NCBI GenBank assembly: GCA_903935175.1
Contig: CAIZQQ010000044.1
Span: 1 to 59,147, forward strand
DNA length: 59,147 bases
Source: an uncultured Micrococcales bacterium
GTDB taxonomy: Bacteria; Actinomycetota; Actinomycetes; Actinomycetales; Microbacteriaceae
Direction of reading: 5' to 3'
Part shown: piece after piece, positions 8,237 through 17,346 of the stretch
How positions within the stretch are numbered: the stretch's first letter is position 1
Layout: each line of letters starts with the position of its first letter
The notes under the pieces: model-generated
Seen by the model: the letters and a program-made list of their open reading frames with translations, nothing else
Told to the model about the DNA's origin: nothing
Databases searched by the model: none
Program-made: the position numbers and the translations under genes

Positions 8237-11200
8237 TACTCGTCTCCCTCAAGTTCTGCATAAGGTTTCGCAATACGAATTACGGTCTGGCCATCCACGC
8301 TTCTCATGGACGTCATGACCATTATTGACTTGTCCTTTACGACTGGAGGCTTCAAACTTTCGCGCCTGCCCCTCATAAGCGCCGGAACTACGGTGTCGTC
8401 GTGGAAACCTTCATATTCGACCTTGTATGGGTACGACCAATTTGAAGGGCTGTAAGCCTGCATGTAAGCCTTCAACGACTTGATGTGATGTTCAAAATCA
8501 ATCTGGCTCTGGTCTTGCAAACCTAAGCTTTGCACCCGCTCGCGAAAGACCTCAACACAGGAGTCAAAATGCACCCAGTCGATTGCATCTGGAGAACCAT
8601 TTGAAGGCACGGTCATTCTGTAGAGAGCAATCAGAGCGCCATTCAAACCGTGATTCATCGCTTGAATTGCAAAGGGGGTTACGCTTAGAGGCTCAACCTG
8701 AGCATAGAGAGTCTGATGATAAGACTGGAATCGTTCATACACGCTTCGATCCCTAGCGCGGCCGGTGTTGTAAAGCATGACAACAAGTCCCGGGCCAACT
8801 GAACGAGCTCGCCCGACGCGACCAGAAACCTGGATGTACTGCGAGGTTGTTTTCGGTTGGCTCATGATGGTGAGGAGGCCTAGGCGGGGTACGTCGACAC
8901 CTACTTCCATGATGCTCGAGGCTAGGCATGTATCGTAGCCTTTGACATCCCAACTTGGCTTTGCAAGTCGTTCTAGAGCCCCGGATACTTTGTTTGAATC
9001 GATACGACTTGTTAGTTCCAAGATCTTGTTTGGATACGTTCCCTTATCAACTCCGTCTGGGAAACGTTTGCCAAGTCGAATGCCGCCAATTACATCTCTA
9101 GTAACCGACAGCATCAGTGTCATCGTAGTTCCAAGCTCTTTGAGGCTGTTGAAAAACCAAACAGACGTGCGATAGAAATCCATGGAGGCGTCTTTTTCGT
9201 CGGGAACCATGTTTGGAGCCTGCTTTAAGATCGCCGCGAGCTGGGCCGCAGCATTCTGCGCACTGCCGAAAGTGGCAGGGCTCACGCCTAGGTAAAGACT
9301 GCCCTTTTCTTTTTCTCCAGTTTCTTTGTTGACCATAACCGTAGAGAAAAAAGTTTCATTCGCTCTGTCGATAGCCTGAGGGAACAGCATGACTTTCTCC
9401 CTGCCATACAGACCTCTGACTTGGGCGACAAAATTGCGTGTGGTAGCCGTCGACGCCACAATTTTCGGTCGTACGATTTTTTCGCCTCGAGTGTCGGTAC
9501 ACAATTTCTCAATCACGGGTTCATAGAGCCCGACCATTGAGCCTAGAGGGCCCGAAATCAGGTGCAATTCATCCTGAATAATCAACGCCGGAGGGGGGCC
9601 GATACGTTCTCCGTTCGAGTCGATGTTGAAGATCGACTTAGCCTCCTCTTTCCATGCAAGTTGGGCAAACTTATCTACTGTGCCGAGAATAAAGGTTGGT
9701 TGCTCTTCGTAAACGTCCTCGTCGGTTATCCAAATCGGAAGTGGGTTGTCGACATCGCCGTAGACACAATCTTGATCTGGGCACAGGAAACGAATTGTGG
9801 CTTTTGACCCTGTGTTTGGGACTCGGCTGAAACCTTTCCAGAAACCAGTGCTTTTTGCGCTTCCTTTACGCGGCTGCTCCCACCAACCGAATTTTGCTGC
9901 GCAAATCGGACACTTTGTAAGGATGAAAGGGTTCGGGCTATCCTCTTTGCGGTACTTGGGGTCTTTGAGTTCAGCAAGGCCATCCGCTCGCGAGTTTGGA
10001 GTGGTGTCTCGCCCCAGCCAAACTCCAATCGAAATTGGCTTTTTCCCAAGTTCTGAGGAGTTCATGCTGCGCTTCTGCTCCAAGACCGCGATGAGCCCAG
10101 AACTGCGTTCAAACTGCTGAATGGTTAGAAGTCGAAGGGTGTAGCGCATCAGCACTTCGACGCCCATGTTCTGGTCTGGCTGAGCTGTAAGACGGTTGTA
10201 AAGAATGGTGAAAGCCGCCGCTCCTAAATAAGCTTCAGTTTTACCGCCACCCGTAGGAAAGAAGATTAGATCAACTTCGTCACGCGTTGGGTCTTCTTTA
10301 TTGACCAGACCAGGAATGATGGCGAGCAAGAAAGCGATTTGGAATGGCCGCCAGGAACCATAGCTTCCGGAGGGTTCAGACTTTGCTTCTAGTGCAAACT
10401 GCTCTCCCGGAAGCCAATTCCTGGGTGACCTCTTACCGTTTTTTTGTTGCTCATACATGGCCTCGTTAGCCCACTGAAAAGCCTTGAAAACTTTTTCCTG
10501 TTCTTGATCAGCGAGAAGCTTGAGGCCGTCTCCGATCCTGCTTTTTATGTGCAGCGCCTTCGCCGTTAAGGCATTGACCACGGCAGAATTCTCTGGAGCC
10601 AGGATCATGGATTTCTCGGACTCCTCTTGAATCCACTCGCTGTATGAGTCGACGAACTCAGTCAGTTGACCGATTACAGAAGTGTGGGAATCTTCGGCCA
10701 TCGACTTCATTGAAATGGATGGCAAGTAGTCAAAGTCGAGAACCTCTTGATAAAACTTCGGCAACGCAGCTGTTTCGATACTTCTTAGAGGTTGCCCCGG
10801 CACTTCTTGCCAATGAGCGGAAGTTCCGTGCCCAGTACCGAAGTTCAAAGCATGACGGTACAGGTGATCAAGCTCCTGCTGCTCCATTTGCTCAGAGGCC
10901 CGGGATTGTGTTGGTACTAGATGCCCAACACCGACGACTTCGAAGCGCAAGTGAGACTGAAAAACGTCCTTGTCTTTATCAGATTCACCCAGGTTCTTGG
11001 CCACAAGCGTCGCGATAAGAATTAAGCGCCCGTCTGCTAGCGTGCCTCCTTTGCGTAACCTCAAGTAAACGTTTACGTACTCGCTGGCTGCGCCTTCGAG
11101 CGGTATCTTATGGAGCCGATTAAGGGCAAATTTGGCCGATGTCCATTGCTCTTCAAATGAGCCTGAGATCGCGATTCGCTTCCAAGCTTGCGCCGGTTTG

Positions 11201-11718
11201 CGTTCGCCAATTTTTATTTTTATTTCCTCATAGATTGCGCCGCTGAACTCAACTTTGAGTTGGTCGCCTTCGGAAAGAGCAATTTGAAAGGTCAGACCCA
11301 TTGCACTTGGAAACAGTTTTTGGGACTGCTCGAGAGAAAAGTCATCGTCATCAACGTTTGAATCCCGACCGCCGCCTACGACGTCGACTTTTGGTTCAGG
11401 CGGTGCATCGCCTTCCTCGTCATCAATCTCATCAATCGCCTGTGGCGCGGGTGTCAGATCGACAGGCTCGTTGCTAGATTTTTCCAGCTTGTGTAGGACA
11501 CCTGTTCCATAAAGCTTTTTTGGTTCCTTTCCCTGAATGATTAGTTCATTAGTGGCTGGATCAACTATCTTGTCCCTTGAATTTTCAGCGGGGATAACAT
11601 GAACGCCCTCGGCGTCGGGTTCCGGCAACTTGAAAGCATTTGGAGATATAGGAAGAACTGGCCCCCAGGTTTCGTTGACGATATAGTCGACAACCTTGTC
11701 ACGTGATTCTGATCCCAA
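8236..11718 (-). CDS. drmA: DISARM-type SF2 helicase DrmA
   Basis: Large SF2 helicase of the DrmA type, the conserved motor of DISARM systems. In 1160 aa: an acidic, variable N-terminus (about 1-130); Walker A FFPTGGGKTEAYLG (about 485-498); the unusual Walker B QDELHLISGPLGS (about 714-726) in place of DEAD/DEAH; and the second helicase lobe with QVSGRVGRARSVGPG (about 961-975) and RDRSVYERF. Start is a TTG at 11718 directly after the TAA of the upstream gene, with AGGGG 8 nt upstream; no in-frame ATG occurs for more than 100 codons, so TTG is the likely start. Because this TAA is in the same frame, read-through would give a NERD-SF1::DrmA fusion. It overlaps drmB by one base. Confidence 0.85.
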   Translation of the reverse strand: MGSESRDKVVDYIVNETWGPVLPISPNAFKLPEPDAEGVHVIPAENSRDKIVDPATNELIIQGKEPKKLYGTGVLHKLEKSSNEPVDLTPAPQAIDEIDDEEGDAPPEPKVDVVGGGRDSNVDDDDFSLEQSQKLFPSAMGLTFQIALSEGDQLKVEFSGAIYEEIKIKIGERKPAQAWKRIAISGSFEEQWTSAKFALNRLHKIPLEGAASEYVNVYLRLRKGGTLADGRLILIATLVAKNLGESDKDKDVFQSHLRFEVVGVGHLVPTQSRASEQMEQQELDHLYRHALNFGTGHGTSAHWQEVPGQPLRSIETAALPKFYQEVLDFDYLPSISMKSMAEDSHTSVIGQLTEFVDSYSEWIQEESEKSMILAPENSAVVNALTAKALHIKSRIGDGLKLLADQEQEKVFKAFQWANEAMYEQQKNGKRSPRNWLPGEQFALEAKSEPSGSYGSWRPFQIAFLLAIIPGLVNKEDPTRDEVDLIFFPTGGGKTEAYLGAAAFTILYNRLTAQPDQNMGVEVLMRYTLRLLTIQQFERSSGLIAVLEQKRSMNSSELGKKPISIGVWLGRDTTPNSRADGLAELKDPKYRKEDSPNPFILTKCPICAAKFGWWEQPRKGSAKSTGFWKGFSRVPNTGSKATIRFLCPDQDCVYGDVDNPLPIWITDEDVYEEQPTFILGTVDKFAQLAWKEEAKSIFNIDSNGERIGPPPALIIQDELHLISGPLGSMVGLYEPVIEKLCTDTRGEKIVRPKIVASTATTRNFVAQVRGLYGREKVMLFPQAIDRANETFFSTVMVNKETGEKEKGSLYLGVSPATFGSAQNAAAQLAAILKQAPNMVPDEKDASMDFYRTSVWFFNSLKELGTTMTLMLSVTRDVIGGIRLGKRFPDGVDKGTYPNKILELTSRIDSNKVSGALERLAKPSWDVKGYDTCLASSIMEVGVDVPRLGLLTIMSQPKTTSQYIQVSGRVGRARSVGPGLVVMLYNTGRARDRSVYERFQSYHQTLYAQVEPLSVTPFAIQAMNHGLNGALIALYRMTVPSNGSPDAIDWVHFDSCVEVFRERVQSLGLQDQSQIDFEHHIKSLKAYMQAYSPSNWSYPYKVEYEGFHDDTVVPALMRGRRESLKPPVVKDKSIMVMTSMRSVDGQTVIRIAKPYAELEGDE

Positions 11719-13395
11719 TTAATTACCCCTAACTAGCTTTTCAATAACCTTTGCTGGCATAACACATACGAGCTCTGCCAGCGATCTAGTGCTTGAAATG
11801 TAGAACGTTTCGCGTGACGATGCCCCATCTTCAAACTCAATCAAGAGAATTGCTGCCGATTCCATACCTTTAAAGGCATGGGCTGTGCCCCAACGTACTT
11901 TTCCTTTTTTCGGCGCTTCAATCGGGGTGGTTTCTAGTTTCAAAGTTGCAACTAGATTCTCAAGCAACTTTTTATTGGAGCTTAGAATCACTATGTCTTC
12001 AAGGGGAAAAGTCTTGGCTAGCCTCGAAAGTTGGGCTTTCGCCTCATCTTCAATCGAATCACCGGCGTTCATGCGGCGCAAAGTAGGCGCGACACCGGCC
12101 TCTGTCCGCCTGTAACTGGAATACAGAGTTGGCTCTTTGAGGATCTGCATGATTGTGTCGCCAATTTCCTTGGTGTTTCTGCAGTTGACATCTAGCGGGC
12201 TAGCTTCGAAGGCGTTTGGAGCTTTTCGCTTCAAGTTTTCCAACGCTAAATCACCCGCGAGGTATATTGCTTGATGCGTGAAATCACCGAAAAAGAACGA
12301 AGGGCTATTTGCAAGACCGTTCTCAAGTGAGAGATCCAGCACATCCAGATATGCATCTAGACAGAGGTCTTGGGCTTCATCGACGATTAGGCAATCGAAC
12401 CTCTCTAAGGGGCCTTGCTCGATGATTGCCGCTTCAGCAAGGGAGGGTAGAGTCTCTCTCCACCAAATTGAGTCGTTCTCATCAAGAGGGGTTTGACCTG
12501 TCAATTGCGTCATATATGAGTGAATGTGGTGAACTTCGACATAGTTGTAGTCAGATAGTTCCTGCTTTAAGTACTTCGCCAACACCTTGTTGAAACAAAC
12601 AAACAATGTTCGGTCGCCTCGCTGGTGCGCGCGTTTTGCCTCGGCGATAGCAATATGGGTTTTCCCAGTGCCTGCCACGCCCGAAATAATCACTGGCGAC
12701 TTCTTACCTTTGACAAGCTCCATGATCAATTTTTGTTCTGCAAGCGCCTGACCGAGTGAAGCATTCAATTCAGCGATTCGCATGTCAGCTGTCTTAGTTA
12801 TCTGGACATCCGGTCGCAAAAACATTGCTATTTCATTGATCTGGGGAACGGAAGCCAATTTCGAAGGATCGACATTGTTCCAGAATCCTCGGAGGTCTAT
12901 CCAGTTGTCCATCACGTTGGAGAGGGACCCTTTGATATCCTTCTTCAGGTCCGAACTGTCGAGGATCATCCAAGGCTTGATTTCAGGAGTCGGGTCGATG
13001 TCCTCTTTTTTCCCGCCCGTTAGCCAAGCGACAAAACCAAATGGAATATCGTGAGTGTTGAGGTTCTGACTCTTTAGATATTTCATGACTGCATACATCG
13101 CGTTGTATGCCTGCTTTATCGGACCCTTCTCTGAAATCTCACCGTTATATCTCCAAACTCCCTTTCTAAACGTGACACTATCGTGACTCTTGACTTCAAC
13201 GAAGATCACGCCTTTGCCAGGTATGAGGACGACCATGTCAGCCTCCCCCTGCCCGGTCGGAATGTCACCGAATATGTCTAGTGAGTGAAGGGCAATCCAA
13301 TTGTCGGCCCCTTTAACGTCACGCAATAGGTTGAAGAGCGCGATTTCCCCTTTGGGAGCAGTCTTGCTTATGAAATCTGGACGCATCTGGACCAT
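11719..13395 (-). CDS. NERD-nuclease / UvrD-like SF1 helicase fusion
   Basis: Predicted nuclease-helicase. The N-terminal NERD domain (about 10-130) shows the PD-(D/E)xK-like pattern GQGEAD (D53) and VEVKS (E67, K69). An SF1 helicase follows: Walker A GVAGTGKT (about 246), Walker B LIVDEAQD (about 341), a CRN(T) motif after DVN, and a shortened motif region KGKVRWGTAHAFKGMESA near the C-terminus. 558 aa is short for UvrD, so accessory subdomains are reduced. It lies 2 nt after the preceding gene and abuts drmA, so it is integral to the operon. I infer it provides the nuclease activity that DrmC (phospholipase D fold) supplies in classical DISARM, but this is not shown. A protein with the same plan is encoded at 29365-31149. 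Confidence 0.85.
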   Translation of the reverse strand: MVQMRPDFISKTAPKGEIALFNLLRDVKGADNWIALHSLDIFGDIPTGQGEADMVVLIPGKGVIFVEVKSHDSVTFRKGVWRYNGEISEKGPIKQAYNAMYAVMKYLKSQNLNTHDIPFGFVAWLTGGKKEDIDPTPEIKPWMILDSSDLKKDIKGSLSNVMDNWIDLRGFWNNVDPSKLASVPQINEIAMFLRPDVQITKTADMRIAELNASLGQALAEQKLIMELVKGKKSPVIISGVAGTGKTHIAIAEAKRAHQRGDRTLFVCFNKVLAKYLKQELSDYNYVEVHHIHSYMTQLTGQTPLDENDSIWWRETLPSLAEAAIIEQGPLERFDCLIVDEAQDLCLDAYLDVLDLSLENGLANSPSFFFGDFTHQAIYLAGDLALENLKRKAPNAFEASPLDVNCRNTKEIGDTIMQILKEPTLYSSYRRTEAGVAPTLRRMNAGDSIEDEAKAQLSRLAKTFPLEDIVILSSNKKLLENLVATLKLETTPIEAPKKGKVRWGTAHAFKGMESAAILLIEFEDGASSRETFYISSTRSLAELVCVMPAKVIEKLVRGN

Positions 13396-13397
13396 AA

Positions 13398-14924
13398 CTA
13401 AACTCTCAAAACTTTCCTAAGTTCATGGGGCTGACATGTCGAAGGCCCCGCATCGGGATCCTCGACCATCGCCAGTATAAACACCGCGTCTCCAAAGCCA
13501 TCCAACTGCTTGGTAACGATCTCCGAATTCCGAATCCGTTCTAGATCGCTCGATGTCACAGCCTCTGCCATGTACCCTCGAGCCTTCTGCCCCACGGCTA
13601 TCAAGTTCGCACGCAAATCAGATCCAAGCGCCTCCAGTCTTGAAATCTCTTGGTCAGTGAAGTTGAGTGCCAGAAGTAAGTTGTGCCAGTCCTTCTTTGC
13701 CCTTGGTGTGGTGAAGTCAACGTTCTCTAACCAATCGTCGAGATAGTTAGCAGTTTTCACTCCCGAAGCCTTTAGTTTTCGAATGACCGCATTTTTACCC
13801 TCGGCTGCGACAAGTTCGGAGACACGTCGCTTCCACTCTGTTCGCCCTTTAGCGAATTCATGGAAGGAGATCCCCATTGAAATCTGCGCTTGGTCCATTA
13901 AGAAGTCTTCCTCCGCACCATCCCTCAATTCAAAGAGGATGTCCCCTACCTCAAGACTCTTGCCTGGAATCCTGTACTGCACAACTAGATCCCCATCTTC
14001 ACCGGTTGACAGAACACTGACTTTTTTTGCCTGAGCTTCAACAGGCATTATGTAACCTTTGGCAAGCTTTACAACCCGGCAGTCCAATGAGCCTCCGCCA
14101 GAATAAGTTTCGTAGTCCAGTTGTTGTGGACCGTCTTGAAAGGCCTCAAAGATCTCATTTTCAAGTTCTACGCTGCCGAGCAATAGCACTGGTCCAACCA
14201 CCGTGAACACAGGTTTTTTTACGCCAGGTAATCCCGGCACTAAGTCCTGAACGACCTTCTGGGGTTCGTGGCCAGCTAGCCAATTTGCACAAAGGAACTT
14301 CGCTTTGGAGGTGGCGCCCCCCAGCAATAGCGCCCGCATGTAGTTGTCTGATAAACGTTTTGGTGCGGCGAGAATCAAAACTTGTTCGTAAACACTGGTG
14401 TCAAGGCGAAAGAAGCTTTGCAATTGAACGATGTCTACAGCGTCTACATCTGTGTGCAAAGAAACAAAATGGCCAACAGAAGCTCGCTGTCTATCTTTTT
14501 CAGTGACAATAAGCGTTCGTTTACCAAATAGATGTGAAGAAAGTGCGTCACTAAAGTGCTCATCAGATTCCCTAAGAGTTTCCAGAGATCGCCTTAGCGA
14601 GAGCGCCGAGTCCCTCGCTTCACTTCCAAGCGCGTGCGCAGAACTCGCAATCTGATAGTTCAATTCTTCGATTCGGCTATCCCAGTGGAGTTTGGCGTCA
14701 TGACTCGGGGCTAGGTAACCTCTCAAGTCCCAGTGAATATGGGCTAACAAAGAACCAAGGTTGGGCAACACTAGACCGTCGATATTGAGACTCTTCTGGA
14801 TTCTTCCGAGGTGGTGGAAAGCCTCTTGCCTCGCCTTATCTTCAAATGTCAAGACTTGGATGGACTGCTGGTCCCACAACGCAGCGAGATTCGCGAATCG
14901 CTTTTCGATTGCTTTTATGTCCAT
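13398..14924 (-). CDS. Unknown protein, second gene of the DISARM-like operon
   Basis: Not recognised with confidence. ATG at 14924 overlaps the upstream stop (TGATG) and is preceded by a GGGGGTGGG purine stretch, so I prefer it over the TTG at 14939. The 508-aa protein is soluble. Its middle (about 140-230) reads like a degenerate Rossmann/helicase lobe: RTLIVTEKDRQRASVG, then VDIVQLQSFF, then VYEQVLILAAPKRL. A beta-rich stretch follows, then a helical C-terminus. No Walker A or nuclease motif is visible. By position and by this fold it might correspond to DrmE, the poorly defined extra component of class 2 DISARM, but similarity is only suggestive. Confidence 0.8.
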   Translation of the reverse strand: MDIKAIEKRFANLAALWDQQSIQVLTFEDKARQEAFHHLGRIQKSLNIDGLVLPNLGSLLAHIHWDLRGYLAPSHDAKLHWDSRIEELNYQIASSAHALGSEARDSALSLRRSLETLRESDEHFSDALSSHLFGKRTLIVTEKDRQRASVGHFVSLHTDVDAVDIVQLQSFFRLDTSVYEQVLILAAPKRLSDNYMRALLLGGATSKAKFLCANWLAGHEPQKVVQDLVPGLPGVKKPVFTVVGPVLLLGSVELENEIFEAFQDGPQQLDYETYSGGGSLDCRVVKLAKGYIMPVEAQAKKVSVLSTGEDGDLVVQYRIPGKSLEVGDILFELRDGAEEDFLMDQAQISMGISFHEFAKGRTEWKRRVSELVAAEGKNAVIRKLKASGVKTANYLDDWLENVDFTTPRAKKDWHNLLLALNFTDQEISRLEALGSDLRANLIAVGQKARGYMAEAVTSSDLERIRNSEIVTKQLDGFGDAVFILAMVEDPDAGPSTCQPHELRKVLRV

Positions 14925-16009
14925 CACACCCACCCCCAAATCTGCACGCCAACCGGCGGATTCCAGCCAAGTGTCACTTCAAAATCGCTCAAACGTTTAT
15001 GTTGACTTGCTGTTTCAAGAAAAGTCTCGATTGCGATGTTTTGCAAATTCGGCTTTGACGTTTCCCAAAGAGCGATGAGGCACTTATCTCTAAGCACGGT
15101 TTTTTGGGAAAGAGATGCCATCGCGATGTTTCCATCAAGGCAAACGAAAGGGAACATCTCTAAGGCTGCCCTCGCGGGGCTTCCAGCCTCTGGAAAGCTG
15201 GCCACTTGGTCAATCACGTTTACGAAATGAGGATGTTGATCATTTGAAAGGTTGTCGAGCCTTGCAACATCGAGGATCTCATCGTGGTCAATGTTTAGAA
15301 CGGTGTCATGCAATTCGACATCTCGAAAGAGCAATCTTCCATACTCTCTAATGTCGGACGCAGGGCCAAATACAGCTAACGTGGGGCAAATTTGGTGTTC
15401 CCACCCTTCGAACCTTTTAAACCATGCTTCGATTTGATCTTGCTTAAAATCTGGCCGAGTTATCTTTCGATCTCGAATCTTTCTCGCAGAGGTATTTGAG
15501 TCACCACTTTTATGTGGAACGCCAGATGGAACCTCAAAAAACCGAATCGCCTTAGTTGGGCTCGACTCTCCCAGTCTGGAGGTTGAAGGGAAAACGTCGC
15601 GTTTCACGGTGAGGCCATTATTGAACTTGAAAGTCAATGCAGTTTTATCGGCGGGATTTGCTCCTGGTTCGATGCCAACTAACTGGCCGACAAAGTTTGC
15701 GGGTGGGGTGACTAACCCATCTTTTTGGTCCCAAATGGCTCTCATCTGAACATTTTTGCCGATTCTCAACGCAGAAAGCTCTATACGTTCAGCACTGTTT
15801 TGGCCTGAAGCGTAAGCAGCTCGGCTGAAGCCAATAGCCATTGCAAGCGAGACCATGTCGATAACAGGAACGGACAAAAGGATTTTTTTGAGGACCATAC
15901 CCGATGCTTGGGCCGCATAAATCTTGCGCCCTAAGTCAATAAACGACGTAAACCACTCACCGAGCGGCATCCACTCGTCTTCTATATGGGTTTTGGCAAA
16001 GAAATTCAT
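14924..16009 (-). CDS. Unknown protein, first gene of the DISARM-like operon
   Basis: Not recognised. 361 aa, ATG at 16009 preceded by AAGGGGGCGAG. The region around residues 40-75 (LKKILLSVPVIDMVSLAMAI) is hydrophobic but interrupted by charges and looks like buried helices rather than a membrane span. A beta-rich stretch (about 95-150: GQLVGIEPG, ALTFKFNNGL) could be an SH3-like or OB-type barrel. The C-terminal half contains CPTLAVFGPASD and IRFFEVPSG. No catalytic motif is apparent. It leads the operon and is joined to the next gene by a TGATG overlap, which argues for a fixed-ratio complex with it. Confidence 0.8.
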   Translation of the reverse strand: MNFFAKTHIEDEWMPLGEWFTSFIDLGRKIYAAQASGMVLKKILLSVPVIDMVSLAMAIGFSRAAYASGQNSAERIELSALRIGKNVQMRAIWDQKDGLVTPPANFVGQLVGIEPGANPADKTALTFKFNNGLTVKRDVFPSTSRLGESSPTKAIRFFEVPSGVPHKSGDSNTSARKIRDRKITRPDFKQDQIEAWFKRFEGWEHQICPTLAVFGPASDIREYGRLLFRDVELHDTVLNIDHDEILDVARLDNLSNDQHPHFVNVIDQVASFPEAGSPARAALEMFPFVCLDGNIAMASLSQKTVLRDKCLIALWETSKPNLQNIAIETFLETASQHKRLSDFEVTLGWNPPVGVQIWGWV

Positions 16010-16110
16010 CTCGCCCCCTTCGCTACCAACTGTGGTTTCACACTACAGCCCACTCCAGACACAACCGAGCAAGTTTTGAGATTGAAGGATGACCACCATC
16101 GATGACCTGT

Positions 16111-16647
16111 CTAGAGGACGACTTCTAGATCCGTTGCATATTCTTTGATGTTTTCTATTGCGGCTAAAGCTTGACTCGCACATTCACACTCACCCGAAGA
16201 TATCTTCGAGAAGTGGAGCACGAAAAACCTAAGCCAACGCAGGTCGTCTTCGATAGAGGACTCGCAGTACTCGCCAGAGTTGTCTCCGTACCACTGAGCC
16301 TGATGTGCCGCGAACAGTGCGTGCACTGCAAGAAAGGCCTCTGCCTCAAATCCGTGATTTTCAGCATGTTCAAGGTGAATGTCACGTGCCTGAACCACTG
16401 CAATTGATAGAGAGCGTTCCTTGAATTCATACCCACTCAAGTCACTCTTCATTTCAGGACCTTCAGACCAATGCTTTTCGATGGCTGCATTTTGGTTTGC
16501 AAGGTCAATGGCAACGCTTAGACAACAGACATTCGCCCAAAGAACTGGAAAGAGTCCAGCTTGTTCCGTCTCCGGTTCCTCAGAAAAGAAGAATGGCTCG
16601 TCGTCAGACCCAAGTTCTTCTTCTAGGTTTGCGAATGTGATCATCAT
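16111..16647 (-). CDS. Hypothetical acidic protein
   Basis: Not recognised. 178 aa, strongly acidic at the N-terminus (NLEEELGSDDEPFF), then helical with WYGDNSGEYCESSIEDD and a pair of cysteines (ECECA) near the end. GGAGAG lies immediately before two adjacent ATG codons (16647 and 16644); the second is better spaced. It is on the same strand as, and 101 bp upstream of, the DISARM-like operon. It may be read with it or be an independent gene. No signal peptide or membrane span. Confidence 0.6.
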   Translation of the reverse strand: MMITFANLEEELGSDDEPFFFSEEPETEQAGLFPVLWANVCCLSVAIDLANQNAAIEKHWSEGPEMKSDLSGYEFKERSLSIAVVQARDIHLEHAENHGFEAEAFLAVHALFAAHQAQWYGDNSGEYCESSIEDDLRWLRFFVLHFSKISSGECECASQALAAIENIKEYATDLEVVL

Positions 16648-16768
16648 CTCTCCAATCCACTTGAGTTCAGATTAGTTGTAGCTACAGACAGTGAGTGTCA
16701 TTATTTCAAACAGCTTGACCGTGAGGATTTGGGCTGGCCATGCGCCTTCATCAACTGCGCTGTCAGGG

Positions 16769-17239
16769 CTAAAGGCCGTGCAACCTGCGCCAAATTAAGC
16801 TCCTCTTTAGAGGATCGTATGTTTTTGGTTGTTGTGATGTCAGCATCGTGCGGAGTTCTACATACATTTCATCAGGTGTGTCTAAAAGCGCTTGGCGAAA
16901 GTGTGGCATGTTCATCACCGAAGCGATAGCTGCTGCCCATAGAGCCCAGGTGCTGTCTGTAACTCTTGCATTGCGCCTGAGTTCGAGTTCATCCTCACAA
17001 AGCTGGAGGTAGTCAACTATCGCCCTGGCGTCCGCTTCAGAATCTGGTTCTTCTAGAAAGTGGCTTGCCCTCCACTTGTTGCTCGAAGACTTGACAATGT
17101 CCCAATACTGCTTTACATACTCCATCTCGAGATCGCGGTGCATCTGACGAGCGTGGTACGTAACTTGCCAGGCTGCCAAGATGATGGCGGTTGCAGTCAC
17201 CGCCTGAAAGACGATCGACCAACTCGCGTATGTGTCCAT
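16769..17239 (-). CDS. Hypothetical membrane-anchored protein
   Basis: Not recognised at family level. 156 aa with one N-terminal membrane segment (about residues 5-27, VFQAVTATAIILAAWQVTYH) and a helical cytoplasmic part rich in aromatic and charged residues. This plan resembles small DUF4760-like proteins often found near defence genes, but the match is by layout only. ATG at 17239 is preceded by AGAGG at good spacing. It diverges from the gene at 17347 across a 107-bp gap that carries the promoter of that gene. Confidence 0.6.
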   Translation of the reverse strand: MDTYASWSIVFQAVTATAIILAAWQVTYHARQMHRDLEMEYVKQYWDIVKSSSNKWRASHFLEEPDSEADARAIVDYLQLCEDELELRRNARVTDSTWALWAAAIASVMNMPHFRQALLDTPDEMYVELRTMLTSQQPKTYDPLKRSLIWRRLHGL

Positions 17240-17288
17240 GAAGAATCCTCTCGATACAAAATCGTTACGCCGATTTTATGGAGCTCGG

Positions 17289-17317
17289 TTGTAACGAATA
17301 AACAGTAGCCCTATTGT
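17289..17317 (+). promoter_or_regulatory. Sigma-70-type promoter for the 17347 operon
   Basis: -35 TTGTAA (17289-17294) and -10 TATTGT (17312-17317) are separated by exactly 17 bp. The start codon at 17347 follows after a GGAAGGG ribosome binding site. Good match by eye; no experimental support. Confidence 0.55.
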
Positions 17318-17346
17318 GATATCAACAAAATCTGGAAGGGACACAG

